From Holophagae bacterium (lineage in GTDB: Bacteria > Acidobacteriota > Holophagae > Acanthopleuribacterales > Acanthopleuribacteraceae): a stretch of 64,000 bases of DNA. The notes beneath the pieces are model-generated. The model made no database searches and was not told the DNA's origin. It saw only the letters and a program-made list of their open reading frames with translations. The translations under genes and the position numbers were made by a program. The DNA lies in NCBI GenBank assembly GCA_030429565.1, contig JAUIFE010000003.1, positions 248,001 to 312,000 on the forward strand, written 5' to 3'. Shown here in pieces: positions 9,449 through 18,704 of this stretch (positions are counted from its first letter, which is position 1; each line of letters begins with the position of its first letter).

Positions 9449-9898
9449 TTGCCGAAGAAGCGACTACATCGGGTAAGTATCTATCTCCTGGACCCTGATC
9501 GTCGGCGCGTTTTATTGTGCCGGAGCGAGCAGGGTCCGTTTGCCTCGAAGTACGTGGCTTTGAGCGCGGGGCTCAATGACGTTGAGACCCCGCTTGAAAC
9601 GCTGCGCACCTTGGTCACCCGGGTGACCCGTCTGGACTTTGACTTCCTGGGCCACGCGACGTCGATGCCGACGGTCTTGGATGAACAGAGCGTCAAGTTT
9701 TTTCCGCCGATCCATCTGCAAGTCACCGCCATCGATCAGAATACCGATATTGTCGAGTACGTTTATGTGGGTCAAGCCAAGTCGGCGCCCACCTTCCGTG
9801 AGGGTTCACCGCTGAATTGGTTCACGCCCGCCACGTTGCGCAATGCCCCGACCCACGTCAAAGCGGTCGTGCATCACATTCTGTCATTGATGGGTTAG
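9449..9898 (+). CDS. NUDIX-like protein with degenerate catalytic box
   Basis: A TTG start lies one base after the proS stop, so translation is probably coupled. The 149-residue protein has the strand pattern of a NUDIX hydrolase: RVSIYLLDPDRRRVLLCRS, then a glycine turn and helix where the NUDIX box should be (GLNDVETPLETLRTLV), then later strands ending WFTPATL. The box lacks the REUXEE glutamates (TRVTRL instead), so pyrophosphohydrolase activity is doubtful. It may be a binding or regulatory derivative. The assignment is by fold pattern only; no function is known to me for this pairing with proS. Confidence 0.65.
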   Translation: MPKKRLHRVSIYLLDPDRRRVLLCRSEQGPFASKYVALSAGLNDVETPLETLRTLVTRVTRLDFDFLGHATSMPTVLDEQSVKFFPPIHLQVTAIDQNTDIVEYVYVGQAKSAPTFREGSPLNWFTPATLRNAPTHVKAVVHHILSLMG

Positions 9899-10307
9899 GT
9901 CCGGCGGCGTTTAACCCTCAAGGGCCATGCTATAGTAGCCGGGTCGCCCGGACAGGGTCGCCCGGATAGGGTCGCCCGGACAGGGTCGCCCGGACAGGGT
10001 CGCCCGGACAGGGTCGCCCGGACAGGGTCGCCCGGACAGGGCGGACGCTGTTTTTTTTACCGAACACGGCCCCGATCGAGACGGATCGCGCCTGCACTTT
10101 TTAGGCGCCGTTTTTCGGGGCGCGTCGTCGGCGCGAGCGAGCCCAATGCGCCGTTCAATTTTCGCTTGTTTCGCTGCTAAAACGCGTTAGGGTAGAAGCG
10201 ACGAAAACCGGGCGCCGGTGTTGATTTATTGAAAATGTTGGGTTCGCACAAGCCCGGCATTGAGTTCAACGGCTCGGCCAGGTACGGCCGGGACAAAGTG
10301 AGGTACC
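9899..10307. other. 409-bp gap before hslV, containing a tandem-repeat block
   Basis: It holds the 14-bp tandem array (9941-10038), then an 8-T tract at 10051-10058, then about 250 bp without obvious features leading to the hslV ribosome site (GTGAGGTACC-ATG). The hslVU promoter should be here; none was unambiguous. Confidence 0.5.
9941..10038. repeat. Seven tandem copies of a 14-bp unit (gggtcgcccggaca)
   Basis: Units start at 9941, 9955, 9969, 9983, 9997, 10011 and 10025 and end with a partial copy (gggcgga). Only unit 2 differs (gata for gaca). The period is not a multiple of three and no gene crosses it. Each unit contains CGGG-TCG-CCCG, able to form a small hairpin. Confidence 0.95.
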
Positions 10308-10844
10308 ATGGAAACCATTAAAGCGACGACCATTATCGCCGTTCGCAAAAACGGCCAGGTCGCGATTGCGGGCGACGGTCAAGTGACCTTGGGTCACGTC
10401 GTCATGAAGCACAGCGCAAAAAAAGTACGCCGACTCTACGATGACTCTATTTTGGCAGGATTTGCCGGCTCCGCCGCGGACGCGTTCACTCTTTTCTCGC
10501 GCTTCGAAGCGAAACTTGAGGCCTACAAAGGCCAACTGATGCGCGCCGTCGTCGAGCTTTCCAAGGATTGGCGTTCCGATAAGGTATTGCGAAATTTGGA
10601 AGCCATGCTCATCGTGGCCGATGCCGACCACCTGTTTGTGGTGAGTGGGAACGGTGACCTGATTGAACCCGACGAAGGGATCGTCGCCATTGGCTCCGGC
10701 GGTTCTTATGCCTACGCGGCCGCTAAAGCGCTGGCGCGCCATACCGAACTCAACGCGAAGGACCTGGCCGTTGAAGCGATGCGGGTTGCCGGCGACATCT
10801 GTATCTATACCAACCAGGAAATCACGGTGGAGGCAATTGGCTAA
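10308..10844 (+). CDS. hslV: ATP-dependent protease peptidase subunit HslV (ClpQ)
   Basis: This is the proteolytic chamber subunit of the HslUV (ClpYQ) protease. The 178-residue protein begins [16 protein letters not shown]. By comparison with family members that start their mature form at TT(I), the six-residue propeptide would be removed to expose T7 as the N-terminal nucleophile. [16 protein letters not shown] and the [11 protein letters not shown] segment are characteristic. GAGGT lies just upstream of the ATG. Its TAA stop shares a base with the hslU ATG (TAATG), which couples the two genes. Confidence 0.97.
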   Translation: METIKATTIIAVRKNGQVAIAGDGQVTLGHVVMKHSAKKVRRLYDDSILAGFAGSAADAFTLFSRFEAKLEAYKGQLMRAVVELSKDWRSDKVLRNLEAMLIVADADHLFVVSGNGDLIEPDEGIVAIGSGGSYAYAAAKALARHTELNAKDLAVEAMRVAGDICIYTNQEITVEAIG

Positions 10845-12229
10845 TGGAACAAGAAATTTTTGACTTAACCCGTGCTTTACCCAACCTAACCCCACGCGAA
10901 ATCGTCGCCGAACTGGATCGTTACATCATCGGTCAAGAAAAAGCCAAACGCGCCTGTGCCATTGCCCTGCGAAACCGGCGTCGCCGTCAGCAGGTCCCAG
11001 CGGAGCTGGTTGACGAAATTCTCCCCAAGAACATTCTTATGATTGGTTCCACCGGTGTCGGTAAAACCGAAATCGCGCGACGCTTGGCCAAATTGGCCCA
11101 TTCACCGTTCGTGAAAGTGGAAGCGAGCAAGTTTACCGAAGTCGGTTATGTCGGTCGCGATGTAGAATCGATGATTCGCGACCTGGTCGAGATCGCCATC
11201 AATATGGTTAAAGAAGAACAGGCGACCTTGGTTCGGGAAAACGCCAAAGAACGTGCCCTCAACCGTATTTTAGATCTGTACCACCCGCCGTTGCGACCCG
11301 CGTCCAACCTGAGCGATGAGGATCGCGATCGCATCCTCGCGCGCCACGAGACGCACCGCAATAACCTGCGTGAGAAGTTGATTGCCGGCGAGCTGGACGA
11401 GGAAAAGGTCAAGCTGGAAGTCAGTGACAGCCAGTCGCCGTTCATCACCATGTTCAACGGTTCCGGTAGTGAGGAAATTGGGTTCAATTTCAAAGACATG
11501 CTGCCCAACATTCTCGGCGGTGGCAAAACCAAAGAAAAAGAGTTTCCCATCAAGGAAGCGATCCAGCGCGTGCAGCAAGAAGAAGAACAGAAGATGATCG
11601 ATATGGATTCGGTAACCAAGGTTGCCTTGGAGCGGGTCGAGAATTCGGGCATTGTGTTCCTCGATGAGATTGACAAAATCGCCGCCGGCGGTCGTCAGGG
11701 TGGCGGCCCCGATGTCAGCCGCCAGGGCGTGCAGCGCGATTTGTTGCCAATCATTGAAGGTTGCACGGTCAATACCAAGTACGGCATGGTTAAAACCGAC
11801 CACATCTTGTTCATCGCGGCAGGTGCGTTCCATGTCGCCAAAGTCTCCGATCTGTTGCCGGAACTTCAGGGTCGTTTGCCGATTCAAGTGACCTTAGATT
11901 CTCTGACCGAAGACGATTTTTTCCGGATTTTGGTCGAGCCTAAGAACTCGCTGATTAAACAGAACAAGGCGTTAATGGAAACTGAGCAGGTGACGCTTAC
12001 CTTTACCGAGGAAGCCAACCGCGAAATTTCACGTTTGGCGTTCGCCGCCAACGAAACCCAGGAAAACATTGGGGCACGCCGTCTTCATGCGGTCATGGAG
12101 AAGGTACTCGAAGAGCTTTTCTTTGACGCCTCCGAAATGCCTGGCCAAACGGTTGAGGTCGACCTGGAATATGTGCAAAAGCACTACGGTAACCTCTCGA
12201 CCAGCGACATGAAGAAGTACATTCTCTAA
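10844..12229 (+). CDS. hslU: ATP-dependent protease ATPase subunit HslU (ClpY)
   Basis: HslU is the AAA+ unfoldase that feeds HslV. The 461-residue protein has Walker A GSTGVGKTE near residue 67, an insertion (I) domain at about 105-245 rich in charged helices, Walker B FLDEIDKIAAGG, sensor and arginine-finger regions (IGARRLHAVMEKVLEE), and the conserved C-terminal tail SDMKKYIL that docks into HslV. Length and order are normal. A strong terminator follows 30 bp after the stop. Confidence 0.97.
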   Translation: MEQEIFDLTRALPNLTPREIVAELDRYIIGQEKAKRACAIALRNRRRRQQVPAELVDEILPKNILMIGSTGVGKTEIARRLAKLAHSPFVKVEASKFTEVGYVGRDVESMIRDLVEIAINMVKEEQATLVRENAKERALNRILDLYHPPLRPASNLSDEDRDRILARHETHRNNLREKLIAGELDEEKVKLEVSDSQSPFITMFNGSGSEEIGFNFKDMLPNILGGGKTKEKEFPIKEAIQRVQQEEEQKMIDMDSVTKVALERVENSGIVFLDEIDKIAAGGRQGGGPDVSRQGVQRDLLPIIEGCTVNTKYGMVKTDHILFIAAGAFHVAKVSDLLPELQGRLPIQVTLDSLTEDDFFRILVEPKNSLIKQNKALMETEQVTLTFTEEANREISRLAFAANETQENIGARRLHAVMEKVLEELFFDASEMPGQTVEVDLEYVQKHYGNLSTSDMKKYIL

Positions 12230-12258
12230 CGCAATCGCATCGCGAAAAATCACCAAAG

Positions 12259-12294
12259 TGGTGGGGGTCCCAAGGGCCGCCCACCATTTTTTTT
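12259..12294 (+). terminator. Rho-independent terminator of hslVU
   Basis: TGGTGGG (12259-12265) pairs with CCCACCA (12280-12286), followed by eight T residues. Confidence 0.85.
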
Positions 12295-12376
12295 GTGCGG
12301 AATTTGGCGTATGATGAGGGCCAACCGGAGGCCGGCCAAGGCCGGCAGAGGGAAAAATGCGGTAGGGGAGGACGGC

Positions 12377-13249
12377 GTGAAATTCAGTACGGTCATGGGG
12401 AATTGTCAGAAGCTCGATGGGGGTGCCATGTTTGGTAACGCGCCGAAAGCCTTGTGGTCGCGTTGGGTGGAAACCGACGATCAAAACCGCATTGATTTGG
12501 CGTGCCGCGCGCTTTTGGTGGAAACCGGCAACCATAAAATTTTGTTTGAGACGGGGATCGGAGCCTACATGGCACCGAAGTTTAAGGATCGCTTCGGCGT
12601 TCAAGAATCGCATCACGTGTTGCTCGAATCACTGGCCGCGTTGGGTTTGGACCACGGTGATATCACCGCCGTGGTGGTTTCCCACCTGCATTTTGATCAC
12701 GCCGGTGGGTTGTTGTCGGCTTGGGAAGAGGGTCAAAGCCCACAACTCCTGTTTTCCAATGCCCAGTTTTACGTCGGCGAAGGTGCCTGGGCGCGGGCTT
12801 GTGACCCGCATCCGCGTGACCGTGCTTCGTTTATTCCCGAGTTGCCGGGCCTGCTCACCGATAGCGGGCGCCTGCACAAGATAAAGGCGGATGACGTCCT
12901 GCGCTTCGATGATTTGTCGGTCCAGTTCTATGAAAGCGAAGGCCACACGCCTGGAATGTTGTTGGCCGATTTGCGTTGGGGCGAGGCACAACGGTTGGTG
13001 TTTGGTGCCGACTTGATTCCGGGTCGGCCCTGGGTGCACTTGCCGATTACTATGGGTTACGACCGTTTCCCCGAGCGTTTGATTGACGAGAAACGCGTGT
13101 TGTTAGACGGGCTTCACCGCGAAGCGGGTTGGCTTTACTACACCCACGATGCCGGCGCGTCGCTGTCGCGGATTGGTTTTGACCCGGAGAAAAAGAAATA
13201 TTCAGCGTGTGAACCGCAAGAACGTTTGGTGCGTGCCACACTCGCTTAA
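12377..13249 (+). CDS. MBL-fold metallohydrolase
   Basis: The GTG at 12377 is chosen because GGGGAGG lies six bases upstream and the conserved fold begins there; the frame is open upstream without a ribosome site and overlaps the hslU terminator. The 290-residue protein has the metal-binding signature HLHFDHAGG (about residue 118), a downstream His in ESEGHTPGM, an Asp in VFGADLIPG and a final His in YYTHDAG. This is the complete ligand set of the metallo-beta-lactamase superfamily. It resembles the AhlM/quorum-quenching-like and general hydrolase branch, but the substrate cannot be read from sequence. It lacks a signal peptide, so it is probably cytoplasmic. Confidence 0.88.
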   Translation: MKFSTVMGNCQKLDGGAMFGNAPKALWSRWVETDDQNRIDLACRALLVETGNHKILFETGIGAYMAPKFKDRFGVQESHHVLLESLAALGLDHGDITAVVVSHLHFDHAGGLLSAWEEGQSPQLLFSNAQFYVGEGAWARACDPHPRDRASFIPELPGLLTDSGRLHKIKADDVLRFDDLSVQFYESEGHTPGMLLADLRWGEAQRLVFGADLIPGRPWVHLPITMGYDRFPERLIDEKRVLLDGLHREAGWLYYTHDAGASLSRIGFDPEKKKYSACEPQERLVRATLA

Positions 13250-13291
13250 CCGCTGAAGCCTCAAAATGACGGGGGCGAGTGCCCAAACAAA

Positions 13292-13328
13292 GAAAAGCAC
13301 AACATGGGGAGACCAGGTTGTGCTTTTC
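13292..13328. terminator. Bidirectional terminator between convergent genes
   Basis: A perfect 12-bp stem (GAAAAGCACAAC / GTTGTGCTTTTC) with a 13-nt loop has A- and T-rich outer ends. It lies between the MBL-fold gene (+) and the outer-membrane barrel gene (-) and suits both. Confidence 0.85.
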
Positions 13329-13362
13329 CGCGTGTTGGTTATTGGTTGGGCGGGCGGGGTGC

Positions 13363-15039
13363 CTAAAACTGCAGGCGGACCTGGCCCTCAAGCCATGGCC
13401 CGGGTTGATCGGACTGCCATGGCAATGTTTCGAGCAACCACCAAGCCGGAAGGTGGGGGTGGTTGCTCGCTTGTATTTCGATGTGAACGTTAAGGTCTCG
13501 ATCGCTAAACGGCGAAAGCTCTTGGGCCACGCTGAGTTCAGTCATGTCAAAAGCCGTTTCGGCGCTGTGATTTTGGCTGTAGCGCAAGCTGACTTTGGAA
13601 CCAAAGCGCTGCGATACCAGGGTGTAATCAAGGTTGCGAACAGTGAAGTCCGCCTGATCTCTAAACAGGCTAGGGGATCGAGAAACTCGGTCGGCAGAAC
13701 CTCTTTGCTGCGACCAAGTTAGTTGGCTTCTCCAGTTACCGTGCGTCGTTTCGGCTTGGAACGTCACGGTGCGGTCATGTTGTCGGTAAAACCCGGTGTT
13801 CACAAAGTGGTGAGCGGGGTTTTCCAGGTAAGGGCCAAAAATATCGTAGGACGCCGGCGCTTGGGCGGTCTGATCGTCCAAGAAGGAGGCGCGCATGGTA
13901 AAGAAACTCCCTTCAGCTTGAACCTGGTAGCGGTGGACCCAGGATGACCACGCTTCTTCGTGGTGGTAACCCAGTTGGGCGTCGATAGCCAGGGGGAGGT
14001 TCGGAACCTTACGATTGCCTGTCAGCCACAGTTTTGCCGAGGAATGTTCTGCGTCTTCGACCTGGAGATGATCGAATTCTCCGGCAAGTCCCAAAACAGC
14101 GGTCTCACGCGTTTTCCATGTGGTGGCCATGCTGCTTTGTCGGGCGAGGCGGGTTTGGTTGCGCTGCCATTCACGGAAGCGAACCTGGTGGGTCAAGGGC
14201 TGCTGGTTGAGGCGGTAGCTCACGCGTTGGGTGGCATCGAACTCTTGGTGTCGATCCGCCGCGGCCCTTGTATCGGTGAGGGCGAGGTTGGTTTGGAAAA
14301 CCACGGCCTCGCCGAATGAACCGTTGAGTTTAACTTGTTCACCGCGGTCCTGAGCGACCGCGTTTTGGTTGCGGATGGTTTGTGCTTCAAATCCCAATGC
14401 CAGCGACTCGTGGAGAAAGCTGAGGCCGGCACGAATGGCTTGTGTGTGGTTGCGACTCTCAGCGCGGCGTTCATCGCTCAGGCTGGAGTTCACGGAAATT
14501 TTGTCGGAAAGTTGGGTTCGCAACGTCACCGACGAACGCTGTTGGTGATCGCCGTTTACGCCCTGACGGGAACCGGTCTGAACCTGGGCGGTGAGGCTGT
14601 CGTCACCGAGATCGTCGAGGTTCACGGGGGCCAGGGTCTCGTGTTGAAGGTCGCGGTAAGGGGCGCGATTGGCGCGGCGGATCAAACGTTTGTAGCGTTC
14701 GCCCGGGGCCGAGGTTTGCGAGAGGTCGAGGTTGAGGGACATCTCGTGGCGCAGGGTGACGTTTTCTTTGTGGTTGCGCAGCAAGGTTTTGGTGCGCACC
14801 GGGACGTAGCCTTTTTTGAGGACCAAGAGGTTGTAGTTGCCAGGTTCCAGTTTGAAGGCGTATTGACCGTTGCGGTCACTTACCCCTCGTTGAATCAACA
14901 CTTGGGCCATCTCGTGGAGCACGATGATTTTCGCGCCGCTGATGGGTCGACCGTCTTCCGACTGCACCAATCCCGTTAGGTTATTGGTGGCGAAACACGT
15001 AACGCCGCTCAGCAGTATTAGGGAAAACCACTTAAACAT
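13363..15039 (-). CDS. Outer-membrane beta-barrel protein with carboxypeptidase-regulatory N-terminal domain
   Basis: The start at 15039 (MFKWFSLILLSGVTCFA) has CAGGAG upstream and gives a signal peptide. Of 558 residues, about 20-105 form a CarboxypepD_reg-type beta-sandwich (GLVQSEDGRPISGAKIIVL ... GQYAFKLEPGNYNLLVLKKGY). A linker (GERYKRLIRRANRAPYRDL) follows, then about 400 residues of alternating polar/hydrophobic strands ending in Phe (GQVRLQF), as in outer-membrane barrels. No TonB box or plug domain was seen, so it is not a classical TonB receptor. Its role is unknown; a matrix/surface or transport barrel is possible. A good promoter sits just upstream. Confidence 0.75.
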   Translation of the reverse strand: MFKWFSLILLSGVTCFATNNLTGLVQSEDGRPISGAKIIVLHEMAQVLIQRGVSDRNGQYAFKLEPGNYNLLVLKKGYVPVRTKTLLRNHKENVTLRHEMSLNLDLSQTSAPGERYKRLIRRANRAPYRDLQHETLAPVNLDDLGDDSLTAQVQTGSRQGVNGDHQQRSSVTLRTQLSDKISVNSSLSDERRAESRNHTQAIRAGLSFLHESLALGFEAQTIRNQNAVAQDRGEQVKLNGSFGEAVVFQTNLALTDTRAAADRHQEFDATQRVSYRLNQQPLTHQVRFREWQRNQTRLARQSSMATTWKTRETAVLGLAGEFDHLQVEDAEHSSAKLWLTGNRKVPNLPLAIDAQLGYHHEEAWSSWVHRYQVQAEGSFFTMRASFLDDQTAQAPASYDIFGPYLENPAHHFVNTGFYRQHDRTVTFQAETTHGNWRSQLTWSQQRGSADRVSRSPSLFRDQADFTVRNLDYTLVSQRFGSKVSLRYSQNHSAETAFDMTELSVAQELSPFSDRDLNVHIEIQASNHPHLPAWWLLETLPWQSDQPGPWLEGQVRLQF

Positions 15040-15078
15040 GGTTGCTCCTGTAAGGACGATCACCCTTTCCTAAAATTA

Positions 15079-15091
15079 GGACCTTCGGTCC
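15079..15091. repeat. Short hairpin GGACC-TTC-GGTCC at predicted transcription start
   Basis: A 5-bp perfect stem immediately adjoins a second palindrome (cctaa-aa-ttagg, 15069-15080). Both lie about 30-50 bp upstream of the barrel-protein start, overlapping the predicted +1. Either could be an operator. Confidence 0.4.
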
Positions 15092-15094
15092 ATC

Positions 15095-15123
15095 AATATA
15101 ATCCAAACCAGGCCAAGTTGCAA
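15095..15123 (-). promoter_or_regulatory. Sigma70-like promoter of the outer-membrane barrel gene
   Basis: On the minus strand, TTGCAA (15123-15118), a 17-bp spacer and TATATT (15100-15095). The predicted start of transcription is near 15088, about 50 bp ahead of the ATG. Confidence 0.6.
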
Positions 15124-15398
15124 ATTAGCAGGCGGTCTGAAAGGCCCGCGGTCGTCTACGCCTTGCAACCGATGGTGCCTGTCGCAAGTGCTTTTCGCCA
15201 GGATTAAGTAGTTGAAAGAGATGATTTTAGGTTCGCCGACGAAGCGCGTTGTGAATCGTCGGTGGGGATTTAGGTAGGTGTGCGAATTTTTTTGAGAAGG
15301 ACGAATTCTCCCGAGGTGGTGTGGTTTCTTTTTCCCTGTGGTTTCAGGTTTTAATGCACGGCTTCCCGCGTGGGGTTCGCCCAACTTGAATTTTTACA

Positions 15399-17594
15399 TT
15401 AAATCTTCTTTAAACCCGCTTTCGCCACGAGCAAGGTGCGAATGCCTTTACCGGGAAAATGGACGCTAACCTTGCGTTGTGCGCCCTGGCCCATCACGAC
15501 GGACACGGTGCCTTGCCCAAAAGAAGCGTGTTCGACACGGTCTCCCGGTTCCAGGCTCGGCCCACTTTCGTCGCCGCCGGCGAGGCTGCGTTTGATTTTG
15601 CCGGTATCGATACCAAGCCGCTCCATTTGTGCGGTGAGGCGCTGCTGTTGCGTCTGCTTGTCGCCCCAGGGTGACGGGCCGGTCGATTTGACGGCGGCGG
15701 CCGGCACCTCGGCGCTGACCTTGGGCGGCAACAGGAAGCGTGATTTGTGGTTGCGCACGATTTTGCCGAAGGTCTGGCGACTGCGCGCATAACTGAGGAA
15801 TAAACGCTGTTTGGCCCGTGTGACGGCCACGTAAAACAAACGCCGTTCTTCTTCAATCGAGTTGGGGTTGTCGTCGAGCGCGCGCTGGTTGGGAAAAACG
15901 CCGTCTTCCAAACCCATAACGAATACGGTGTCGAATTCCAAGCCTTTGGCGGCGTGAACGGTCATCATGTTGACGCGCGGTTCGTCGGGGTTGAGGTCGT
16001 CTTGATCGGAAACCAAGGCACTGAAGTCCATGAATTGCGACAGGGTTTCAACGCCTTTGGCCTCTTGCTCCACCATGCTCGCCATCAGTTCTTGTAAGTT
16101 GTCGAGGCGACTGTCGACGGTGGTGGTATCGAGTTTTTCCAAGTACTCCTTGTATTCCAGGCGATCAACGAGTTTCTTGAGCCAGTTGCTGGGTGTTTCG
16201 TTTTGAGACCATGTGACCATGTCGCGGTAAAGCTCGTTAAAGACTTGCAAGCCTTTAAAGCCTTTGCCGCTCAGTGCTTTGTCTTTAATAGCCCGGTCCA
16301 TTAAATCGGGAATGTTGGAGCCTTCTTCAAAATAGACGTACAGCTTGTCTTGGCTTTTGGCGCCGATGCCGCGCGAAGGCACGCCCAGCGCGCGAACAAA
16401 ACTGGTCCAGTCGCGTGGGTTTACCACAATGCGCATGTAGGAAAGCAGGTCTTTAATTTCCTTGCGGTCGTAGAACTTGAGCCCACCGATGAGCTGGTAG
16501 GGCACACGGTAGCGGCGCGCGGTTTCTTCCAGCAAGCGCGAGAGCGCGTTGGAGCGGAACAAAATGGCAAAGTGGTTGAACGGTAACTTGTCGTTGCGGT
16601 TCAGCGAGCGAATTTGCTGGATGATGGTTTCGGCTTCGTTGGTGGCGGTGTACTCATCATTAATAATGATGGGTAAACCCTCGCCGCTTTCGGTCCATAG
16701 TTTCTTGGGTTTGCGCAGCTTGTTGAGGTTGATGACAGCGTTGGCGTAATCGAGGATGGACTGGGTACTGCGGTAGTTTTGCTCCAGTTTGAAGACCTGG
16801 GTGCCGCGGTAGAAGGTGTCGAAATGGAGGATGTTGGTAATGTCGGCGCCGCGCCAGCCGTAAATGCTCTGATCTTCATCGCCGACGACACAGAGGTTGT
16901 GCTGCTCGTTGAGCAAGAGGTTGATCAGCTTCGATTGAATTTGGTTGGTGTCTTGATATTCGTCGACCATGATGTATTCAAAACGGTGACGGTAGCGCTG
17001 TTGGACCTCGCTCCAGCGTTCCAGGATTTGACAGGTTAAGTGAAGTAAGTCGTCAAAATCCAGCGCGTTCTGAGCCAGCAGTTCGTCTTGGTAATTCTTG
17101 TAGATCTGCTGTTCGACCGGGTTGTTGAGCTCGCCGCCCAAATCGCCCGCGTTTTTGAGGTAACTGATGCGGCTGCGGAGCCGTTGCGCCGGATAGTTTT
17201 TCTCTTCCAGGTCCATGTTGCGAATCACACGCTTCAAACAAGAGGTTTGGTCACTGGTGTCGTAGATGACGAAGTTCGAGTCGCGGTCGAGGTAGTTAAT
17301 TTCGCGACGCAAGAACATGGCGCAAAAAGAGTGGAAGGTGGTGATGGTCAGGTCGCGGGCGTCCTTGCCGACGGCGCGTTCGATGCGCTCGCGCATTTCC
17401 TGGGCGGCCTTGTTGGTAAAGGTCATGGCCAGGATTTGGTACGGGCTGATCCCTTTGTGGATCAGGTACATAATACGGGTAGTGATGACCTTGGTTTTTC
17501 CAGAGCCCGCGCCGGCGACAACCAAGACGGGGCCTTCGGTCGCCTCGACGGCGGCGCGTTGTTGGGGGTTGAGTTGATCAAGCTGATCCTGCAT
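15399..17594 (-). CDS. pcrA: UvrD/PcrA-type ATP-dependent DNA helicase
   Basis: This SF1A 3'-5' helicase of 731 residues acts in nucleotide excision repair and replication-conflict clearance. Q-motif LNPQQRAAV is followed by Walker A AGAGSGKT (27-34), motif II DEYQDTN, motif III GDEDQSIYGWRGA, motif IV (LEQNYRS), motif V VHAAKGLEFDTVF and motif VI VAVTRAKQRL. The C-terminal tail carries the short PcrA-type Tudor-like domain (HASFGQGTVSVVMG). The start MQDQLDQLN at 17594 is preferred as the family N-terminus; it overlaps the upstream dehydratase gene by 17 bases, suggesting coupling. The ribosome site there (AGGTGA) is close to the ATG. uvrD is an equally valid name. Confidence 0.94.
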   Translation of the reverse strand: MQDQLDQLNPQQRAAVEATEGPVLVVAGAGSGKTKVITTRIMYLIHKGISPYQILAMTFTNKAAQEMRERIERAVGKDARDLTITTFHSFCAMFLRREINYLDRDSNFVIYDTSDQTSCLKRVIRNMDLEEKNYPAQRLRSRISYLKNAGDLGGELNNPVEQQIYKNYQDELLAQNALDFDDLLHLTCQILERWSEVQQRYRHRFEYIMVDEYQDTNQIQSKLINLLLNEQHNLCVVGDEDQSIYGWRGADITNILHFDTFYRGTQVFKLEQNYRSTQSILDYANAVINLNKLRKPKKLWTESGEGLPIIINDEYTATNEAETIIQQIRSLNRNDKLPFNHFAILFRSNALSRLLEETARRYRVPYQLIGGLKFYDRKEIKDLLSYMRIVVNPRDWTSFVRALGVPSRGIGAKSQDKLYVYFEEGSNIPDLMDRAIKDKALSGKGFKGLQVFNELYRDMVTWSQNETPSNWLKKLVDRLEYKEYLEKLDTTTVDSRLDNLQELMASMVEQEAKGVETLSQFMDFSALVSDQDDLNPDEPRVNMMTVHAAKGLEFDTVFVMGLEDGVFPNQRALDDNPNSIEEERRLFYVAVTRAKQRLFLSYARSRQTFGKIVRNHKSRFLLPPKVSAEVPAAAVKSTGPSPWGDKQTQQQRLTAQMERLGIDTGKIKRSLAGGDESGPSLEPGDRVEHASFGQGTVSVVMGQGAQRKVSVHFPGKGIRTLLVAKAGLKKI

Positions 17595-18546
17595 GCTCAC
17601 CTGCCGTAAATTTGCTGTAGGTCGCCAAGTTAACATTGCCACCGGACAAAATGACGACAACGCGTTGCCCGGCAAAACGTTCGCGATTGGCGGCGAGGCA
17701 CGCCAAGCCCAGGGCGCCGGAGGGTTCGACGATCAGTTTGAGATAGACGGCCAAGTCTTTGAGGGCGGCCATGATGGCGTCTTCATCGGCGATCAGGCCG
17801 GCATTGACAAATTGTTTGATCAGCGCCCAATTGCGATCGCCCAAACACAAGGCGCGTGTGCCGTCGGCGATGGTGTCGGCAAAGGCGACGCTGGTCAAGG
17901 TGCCGGACTCGAGGCTGCGTCGCGCATCGTCGGCAAGCGCGGGTTCACAAGCGTAAACCGCACAGTGGGGTCGCAGCGATTTCAGGGCAAGCGAGTTGCC
18001 GCCGAGCAAACCGCCGCCGCCGGTCGGCACCAGTAAGGCGTCGAATTGCGGGATTTCCTCAAGCACTTCGAGGACCACGGTGCCTTGGCCTGCGATAATC
18101 GCATCGTGGTCGTAAGAAGGAATCATGGTTGCACCACTCGCGGCGGCGTAGTCGCGGCAGGCTTCAAAACGATCCTGGGTGGTCAAGCCGGCGAAACGGA
18201 CTTGGCCGCCGTAGTGTTTGACGGCGTCGACTTTGGCGAGGACGGCGTCTTCGGGCATGAAAACGGTGGCGGCACATCCGCGTGAGGCGGCGGCCCAAGC
18301 AACGGCCTGACCGTGGTTGCCGGAACTGTAAGTGGCTATTTCGGCGGGGAGTTCTGGCAGCATGGCGAGAAAGTGGCTGACGCCACGTGCTTTAAATGAC
18401 CCGGTTTTTTGCAGGTTCTCCGCTTTAAAATAAACGTCACAACCGAGTTTGCGGTTCAGCGTTTGTGACTGAAAAATAGGCGTTTGGTGAATGAAGGGGC
18501 GGATGCGAATGCGGGCCGCGAGTACGTCTTCGAGTTGTTGCGTCAT
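17578..18546 (-). CDS. Threonine/serine dehydratase (PLP fold type II)
   Basis: The 322-residue enzyme deaminates L-threonine (and/or serine) to the 2-oxo acid. The PLP lysine lies in KTGSFKARG near residue 55, the phosphate-binding glycine loop is PTGGGGLLGG near residue 170, and YSSGNHGQAVAWAA is the substrate loop. It lacks the C-terminal ACT-like regulatory domain of biosynthetic IlvA, so it resembles the short catabolic TdcB or serine racemase-like type. GGGAG precedes the ATG. It is transcribed together with the helicase gene, whose start it overlaps; no amino-acid operon surrounds it. Confidence 0.9.
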   Translation of the reverse strand: MTQQLEDVLAARIRIRPFIHQTPIFQSQTLNRKLGCDVYFKAENLQKTGSFKARGVSHFLAMLPELPAEIATYSSGNHGQAVAWAAASRGCAATVFMPEDAVLAKVDAVKHYGGQVRFAGLTTQDRFEACRDYAAASGATMIPSYDHDAIIAGQGTVVLEVLEEIPQFDALLVPTGGGGLLGGNSLALKSLRPHCAVYACEPALADDARRSLESGTLTSVAFADTIADGTRALCLGDRNWALIKQFVNAGLIADEDAIMAALKDLAVYLKLIVEPSGALGLACLAANRERFAGQRVVVILSGGNVNLATYSKFTAGEHAGSA

Positions 18547-18651
18547 GCGAACTCCCTCGGGGTTGGTCGGCCCATCTTACCTGAGCCTGGCCGGTTCTTG
18601 ACAGGGTTATTGAAGCGGTGGTGTGAACGGCGTGGGGTGTTCACGGGTCTG

Positions 18652-18682
18652 AAAAAAAAGAAAGCCGCACTAGTGCGGCTTT
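18652..18682 (-). terminator. Terminator of the receiver-domain gene
   Basis: A perfect 22-bp palindrome (aaagccgcac/tagtgcggcttt, 18661-18682) is followed on the minus strand by C and eight T residues. It lies 22 bp beyond the stop of the 18705-19115 gene. Confidence 0.85.
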
Positions 18683-18704
18683 GCAGTTATTCGTGTCATT
18701 GGGG

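Noticed and set aside
9941..10038. CRISPR array
   Set aside because: The units are contiguous 14-bp copies with no spacers and no cas genes nearby; it is a simple tandem repeat.
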